Part shown: piece by piece, positions 60,755 through 64,000 of the stretch | How the letters are laid out: each line of letters opens with the position of its first letter | How positions within the stretch are numbered: the first letter of the stretch is position 1 | Source of the DNA: CAWELS01 sp964468205 | GTDB taxonomy: Bacteria > Acidobacteriota > Terriglobia > Bryobacterales > Bryobacteraceae | Direction: 5' to 3' | DNA: 64,000 bases | Assembly (NCBI GenBank): GCA_964468205.1 | Contig: CAYXVG010000029.1 | Coordinates: 20,720 to 84,719, forward strand | Made by a program: the position numbers and the translations under genes | The notes under the pieces: model-generated | The model's input: the letters and a program-made list of their open reading frames with translations, nothing else | Told to the model about the DNA's origin: nothing | The model's database searches: none

Positions 60755-61860
60755 CCGAGAACTCGCTCCACCACCCTAGGGTCAAGACGGCCTTCGGCCA
60801 GACTCCGCTCGACGATCTGCAGCAGCGCATCGCGCGTCTCCCGGGTCATCTGTGGATACCATTTCGGATTTGTCACCACCAGCGCCCGCCACGCAAAGAA
60901 AGGCGGAGCCACCTCGAACAGCTCCTGATCGTCGGTAACACTCGAGTATGTGTTCCAGAACAGCTTCCAGAGCTTGCGAAAACCTTCGCTCCAGGCGTCT
61001 GGATGTTCCAGACCAAACAGCAGATAGTTGATGGCCAGACTCGTGGTGTCATCGGCGGCGTCCCCGTCACAGCCCCGGCTTGCGTCAAGCAGGCTGATCC
61101 GGTCCTCCTCGTCGAACAGTATGTTGAACGGATGAAAGTCGCCGTGAACTGTTGTGTAGCGATGTTCGCGCCCCCGCAACACCCACCGCCATTCGGCGCA
61201 CTGTCGCTCGATCTGCTGCAGCCTGCCCTCCGGCGCGGACGGCGTGTCAGGAGGAAACCCGTCAATCATTCCGAAAATGCCCTCGCCATCCCCGGCCAGA
61301 TTCCGAATGGCCCGCCGGTACCCCGCCACCGAACTGAGCTTGCGCGTATGCAGCTCGGCCAGATACTTGGCCAGCGCCTCGCAACGTTCCAGGTCCTTGC
61401 CGGTCGCCGCCCGGTTCGCTGCGATGCGCCTAAGATCTTCGACGTATTCCCTACCTTTCCGAAACTCTGTCAGTAGATAGAACTCGCTGCTGGTTCGAAG
61501 CGACGTCAGGTGGCCGTCAAGATCGACCGCGCCGACATCGAGAGCGCGCACATGGCACGGTATGGAAGCGAACGTGTCATAAGCAAGGATGAGCTCCTCC
61601 GCCCGGTCGGAGCGGCGGCTGTGGCCGAATTCATCCGCTTGGGCTGTGTGGAAGACATAAGACTGCCGTTTGCCATCTTGCCTTCGCACCACAACTTGCA
61701 AAGGCTTTCCGTATCCTTTCGCTTTCTTCGTGCTGTCGTCATCACTTGAGTCTCCCGCCAGACTCTCGATCTCCTCGACTTCGCTACCAGGCTCAAGCCG
61801 GCGGATGAGGCTCTCGATCGCCGCCTTGCGGCCGATCTTTTCCGGCTCCTCACTACTCAT
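60751..61860 (-). CDS. Aminoglycoside-phosphotransferase-fold kinase
   Basis: The 369-residue protein has the APH/choline-kinase catalytic loop VHGDFHPFNILFD (Asp241) and the metal-binding LDASRGCDGD (Asp259), the D-x-G equivalents of the protein-kinase-like fold. The N-terminal lobe is short and its Lys is not obvious. Members phosphorylate small hydroxyl compounds; antibiotic resistance is only one case. It overlaps the downstream APS-kinase-like gene (4 nt) and the upstream small protein gene (8 nt), so all three are translated together. The substrate is unknown. Confidence 0.83.
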   Translation of the reverse strand: MSSEEPEKIGRKAAIESLIRRLEPGSEVEEIESLAGDSSDDDSTKKAKGYGKPLQVVVRRQDGKRQSYVFHTAQADEFGHSRRSDRAEELILAYDTFASIPCHVRALDVGAVDLDGHLTSLRTSSEFYLLTEFRKGREYVEDLRRIAANRAATGKDLERCEALAKYLAELHTRKLSSVAGYRRAIRNLAGDGEGIFGMIDGFPPDTPSAPEGRLQQIERQCAEWRWVLRGREHRYTTVHGDFHPFNILFDEEDRISLLDASRGCDGDAADDTTSLAINYLLFGLEHPDAWSEGFRKLWKLFWNTYSSVTDDQELFEVAPPFFAWRALVVTNPKWYPQMTRETRDALLQIVERSLAEGRLDPRVVERVLG

Positions 61861-62017
61861 ACGCTGCCCGGATTTCCATCTTCTCGATGGCCTCGTTGAG
61901 TTTCAGACGTGCCTCGTCCACTATTTTTCGGCAACCCTGCGGGTCTTTTCTGTCCAGCATCAGGATCGCCTTCTCAAGCAACCGCTCGACTTCCTTGAAC
62001 TCTTCCTTACGATCCAT
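61853..62017 (-). CDS. 54-residue helical protein heading the kinase cassette
   Basis: The product is a short charged helical protein (KEEFKEVERLLEKAILML, EARLKLNEAIEKMEIRA) with no known family. ATG 62017 was chosen because GGGGAGG lies 6 nt upstream. The frame opens 17 codons earlier but without such a site. Its stop lies inside the start of the APH-fold gene (8-nt overlap), so its translation is coupled to the two kinase genes. It may be a chaperone-like or regulatory partner, but that is only suggested by context. Confidence 0.68.
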   Translation of the reverse strand: MDRKEEFKEVERLLEKAILMLDRKDPQGCRKIVDEARLKLNEAIEKMEIRAAYE

Positions 62018-62023
62018 AACTTG

Positions 62024-62030
62024 CCTCCCC
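62024..62030 (-). promoter_or_regulatory. Ribosome binding site for the small helical protein
   Basis: GGGGAGG (read on the minus strand) lies 6 nt before ATG 62017 and fixes that start for the first gene of the kinase cassette. Confidence 0.65.
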
Positions 62031-62116
62031 GAATAGATTTCTTCAGACGGGTGACCCATGAATTCCACCGTCCGTTACCGCTGTCCACGGAGATTCATCG
62101 CGGCTTCGGGCGGGTC

Positions 62117-62147
62117 CCCCCCATGGGGGGTGCTCCTAGGGATTCCC
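62117..62147. promoter_or_regulatory. GC-rich palindromes between divergent kinase cassette and TPR gene
   Basis: CCCCCCATGGGGGG (62117-62130) is a perfect 14-bp palindrome. Nine bases further on, GGGATTCCC (62139-62147) is a second dyad with a one-base centre. They sit in the shared divergent region and could be operators for either side. No regulator gene is next to them. Confidence 0.4.
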
Positions 62148-62244
62148 CCAACCCGAACCGGGGATTGCCATATGGTGGCGTAAACTTCGGAAACAAACCC
62201 GAACACCGCCGGTTCTCCGAACAAAGGAGGGAAGAAGGAGAGCT

Positions 62245-63591
62245 ATGAATCACTCTTCTTTGTCATTGTCACTTCGGCTCGCGGCGCCGGTCTTGGCTGT
62301 CCTGTACTGTGCTGCGGGTGTACTAGCCGACACAACGGATTCGCCGCTCGTCAGCCACATATCCCAGGCGGCGGCTCTCTACAAAAAGGGAGAGTACGGG
62401 AAAACGAAAATCCTGTATGAAAAGGAATTGAGGCGGATCCGGCAGCAGAGCGACTCCCGCGCCGCGGTTGCCTCGTTGTTGAACAACCTGAGCCGGACGA
62501 ACCAGGCGCTGGGCCACTATCGAGAGGCGGAGGCGCAAAGCCGGGAGGCCGTCGCTCTTTGGGAAATCTTGCCCGGGAGGGAAGCGAGACTTGCTATTGC
62601 GCTGAACAACTTGGGCATCACTCTCAAATCGACAGGCCGCATCGATGAAGCCAAGCCCGTGCTGGAACGCTCCCTCGCCCTTACCCGGCGGCATCACGGT
62701 CCTCGCGACATTCGCACGGCGGATATCATGAACAACCTTGTTCCGCTCTACCTGATGACCGGCGACACCGGCAAGGCAAAATCGATGGCCACCGAGGCCG
62801 TCAAATTGACGAAGATGCACCACGGGCCGAGTCATCCGGAAACAGCGCGGACATTGAACAACCTTGCCGTCGTCTATATGCGGCGGCGGAACTACATCAG
62901 AGCCGAACGCCTGCTGCGCGAAGCGTTCGCGGCCGAACTGGAATCCGGGACTGGCAATCACCCGCGAGTGGCAAGAGTCCTTACGAACCTGGCCAGGGTC
63001 TACGCTGATCTCGGGCGCTTGCGGAAGTCGGAGGAATATTTGCAGCAGGCGCTCGAGATCGACGAAACGGCGTTCGGCGAAAAACATCCGCTCGTTGCCG
63101 AGGACTACGGACGGCTGGGAGGGCTCTATGCCAGCCTGGGTTACGTGGGCCGCGCAAGACGCTTCCTCCAGCGCTCAGTTGATCTCCTGAAACAGTCGGT
63201 AGCGCCAAACAACCCGAGGCTTGTTGTCGCTCTTCGCCGGCTCGCTTCTCTTCACCTCCAATCGGGCCGGTACTCGAAAGCCGAAAAGGCTCTGTCCGAG
63301 GCTCTCGCTGCTCAGAAATCCTCCGGACAAATTCCAAACTCACAGATGTCCGAGGTCTTGGAGGATCTGCTTCGGATCTACCAGAAGCGAGGTAAGCACA
63401 AGCGCGCCGTGACGGTCAGCCAGATGCGCCTCGAGCTTCGCGAAAAAGAGCTAGGCCCTGACAACCCCCAGCTCGTCGCCGATCTCAACCACCACGCCAC
63501 CATCCTCCGGAAGGTGAAAAGAAACAAGGAGGCGGCGCTGGTGGAAGCAAGGGCCGATCAAATCCGCGAATCGTACCTGGCTTCGTTGTAG
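62245..63591 (+). CDS. Exported TPR-repeat protein
   Basis: The 448-residue protein has a signal peptide (LRLAAPVLAVLYCAAGVLA). It is then a continuous array of kinesin-light-chain-type tetratricopeptide repeats of about 42 residues, for example HPETARTLNNLAVVYMRRRN and HPRVARVLTNLARVYADLGR. It is a periplasmic protein-binding scaffold, not an enzyme. GGAGAG lies just before the ATG. It is divergent from the kinase cassette and shares its regulatory region. Its partners are unknown. Confidence 0.88.
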   Translation: MNHSSLSLSLRLAAPVLAVLYCAAGVLADTTDSPLVSHISQAAALYKKGEYGKTKILYEKELRRIRQQSDSRAAVASLLNNLSRTNQALGHYREAEAQSREAVALWEILPGREARLAIALNNLGITLKSTGRIDEAKPVLERSLALTRRHHGPRDIRTADIMNNLVPLYLMTGDTGKAKSMATEAVKLTKMHHGPSHPETARTLNNLAVVYMRRRNYIRAERLLREAFAAELESGTGNHPRVARVLTNLARVYADLGRLRKSEEYLQQALEIDETAFGEKHPLVAEDYGRLGGLYASLGYVGRARRFLQRSVDLLKQSVAPNNPRLVVALRRLASLHLQSGRYSKAEKALSEALAAQKSSGQIPNSQMSEVLEDLLRIYQKRGKHKRAVTVSQMRLELREKELGPDNPQLVADLNHHATILRKVKRNKEAALVEARADQIRESYLASL

Positions 63592-63612
63592 GCTCGGCGG
63601 TCCCGAGAATCG

Positions 63613-63637
63613 GACGCGGGGCGTGCTACCCCGCGTC
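63613..63637. terminator. Strong terminator hairpin between convergent genes
   Basis: GACGCGGGG and CCCCGCGTC form a perfect 9-bp stem with a 7-nt loop, 21 nt past the TPR stop and before the PEP synthase stop on the other strand. It probably works in both directions. Confidence 0.7.
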
Positions 63638-63728
63638 ATCAGTCTCCTTCCCGCCCCTGGGAAGACCCTGCTGGGATCGCCGCCGTTACCGGAAACGAAG
63701 CCGCTGGCGGATTTCCGCCCGCCGCCCG

Positions 63729-64000
63729 CTACTCTTGCTTGGCGATCGACTTCACCACTTCCAGTACGCTGTCCGGATTCACCGAAATCGAGTCAATTCC
63801 CGCTGCGGTCAAAAACCGTGCGAAATCGGGGTGATCGCTGGGCGCCTGCCCGCAAATTCCCACTTTCCGCTTTGACTTGTGGGCAGCCTTCATGAGTTCG
63901 CTGATGCTGCGGCGGATTGCCTCGTGCTGATCGTCGTAAAGATAGGAGAGCTTGCTCGAATCGCGGTCCACCCCGAGCACCAGTTGCGTTAGGTCATTGG
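63729..64000 (-). CDS. ppsA: Phosphoenolpyruvate synthase, C-terminal end (gene continues past the window)
   Basis: The last 90 or so residues of a PEP synthase/PPDK-type enzyme are present: NDLTQLVLGVDRDSS, KVGICGQAPSDHPDFARFL and AGIDSISVNPDSVLEVVKSI. PpsA converts pyruvate and ATP to phosphoenolpyruvate, the entry to gluconeogenesis. The GVDRDSS and GICGQAPSDHP stretches belong to the PEP-binding C-terminal barrel and are typical of PpsA. The frame stays open to the right edge of the window, so most of the gene is outside. Confidence 0.93.
   Translation of the reverse strand, partial: NDLTQLVLGVDRDSSKLSYLYDDQHEAIRRSISELMKAAHKSKRKVGICGQAPSDHPDFARFLTAAGIDSISVNPDSVLEVVKSIAKQE

Noticed and set aside
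1..64000. CRISPR arrays, insertion sequences, prophage or integrase genes and tRNA/rRNA genes
   Set aside because: No spaced direct repeats, transposase or integrase motifs, inverted-repeat ends, or cloverleaf-like sequences were noticed. A computed scan would be needed to be certain.

Overview
The window looks like chromosomal DNA from a GC-rich member of the Acidobacteriota, probably the Bryobacteraceae/Solibacter group. This is inferred from gene content, not from a marker phylogeny. The pointers are a roughly 1,140-residue TonB-dependent receptor with an N-terminal carboxypeptidase-regulatory-like domain, several enzymes carrying Tat-type leaders (RRxF), two VCBS/FG-GAP proteins, two sulfatase-fold proteins, a NIPSNAP protein and the gene order rplM-rpsI-rpsB-tsf-pyrH-frr. 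No rRNA, tRNA, CRISPR array, insertion sequence, phage gene or replication origin was seen. Genes are dense and the only gap above 300 bases is 43773-44195.

Region by region. 1-9,000 holds mostly exported or envelope proteins: an SDR, an exported Gfo/Idh/MocA protein, an orphan BatD-like protein, a CRTAC1-like FG-GAP/UnbV protein, a TPR protein and a large PhoD-type phosphatase. 9,200-13,500 is a tightly coupled four-gene operon (zinc dehydrogenase, IolC-type kinase, Cgl0159-type barrel protein, MFS transporter) with start/stop overlaps of 1 or 4 nt. It fits uptake and breakdown of inositol or a related sugar acid, and an inositol-monophosphatase-family gene lies convergent to it. 13,500-21,450 carries a UroD-like protein, an exported enolase-superfamily protein, a CehA/McbA metallohydrolase and a membrane-anchored sulfatase-fold protein. 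21,500-25,730 is the translation block L13, S9, S2, EF-Ts, UMP kinase and RRF. 25,900-32,550 has TonB, a GT4 glycosyltransferase, a MacB/LolD-type ATPase with its HlyD-type adaptor but no permease, a PIG-L deacetylase and a second exported enolase homologue.

32,600-45,200 has an exported superoxide-reductase-like lipoprotein, a BASS transporter, a second exported Gfo/Idh/MocA protein, an FG-GAP/sulfatase pair, a signal-bearing FAH-family protein, the TonB-dependent receptor and an alpha/beta hydrolase. 45,200-49,720 is leuABCD for leucine synthesis, with an unusually short LeuA. 49,700-64,000 is mixed: a thioredoxin-like protein, a PAP2 phosphatase with a probable outer-membrane barrel, a NIPSNAP protein, a CrtI-like oxidoreductase, an internally deleted alcohol dehydrogenase pseudogene, a LOG protein, an OPT transporter, a CpaE-like protein, a three-gene kinase cassette, a TPR protein and the C-terminal end of PEP synthase.

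Taken together the window suggests a heterotrophic soil-type bacterium that puts many normally cytosolic catabolic enzyme families outside the inner membrane. The most interesting items are the kinase cassette at 60230-62017, the exported superoxide-reductase-like lipoprotein, the regulatory-domain-less LeuA, the deleted adh gene and the enolase homologue with an altered metal ligand.
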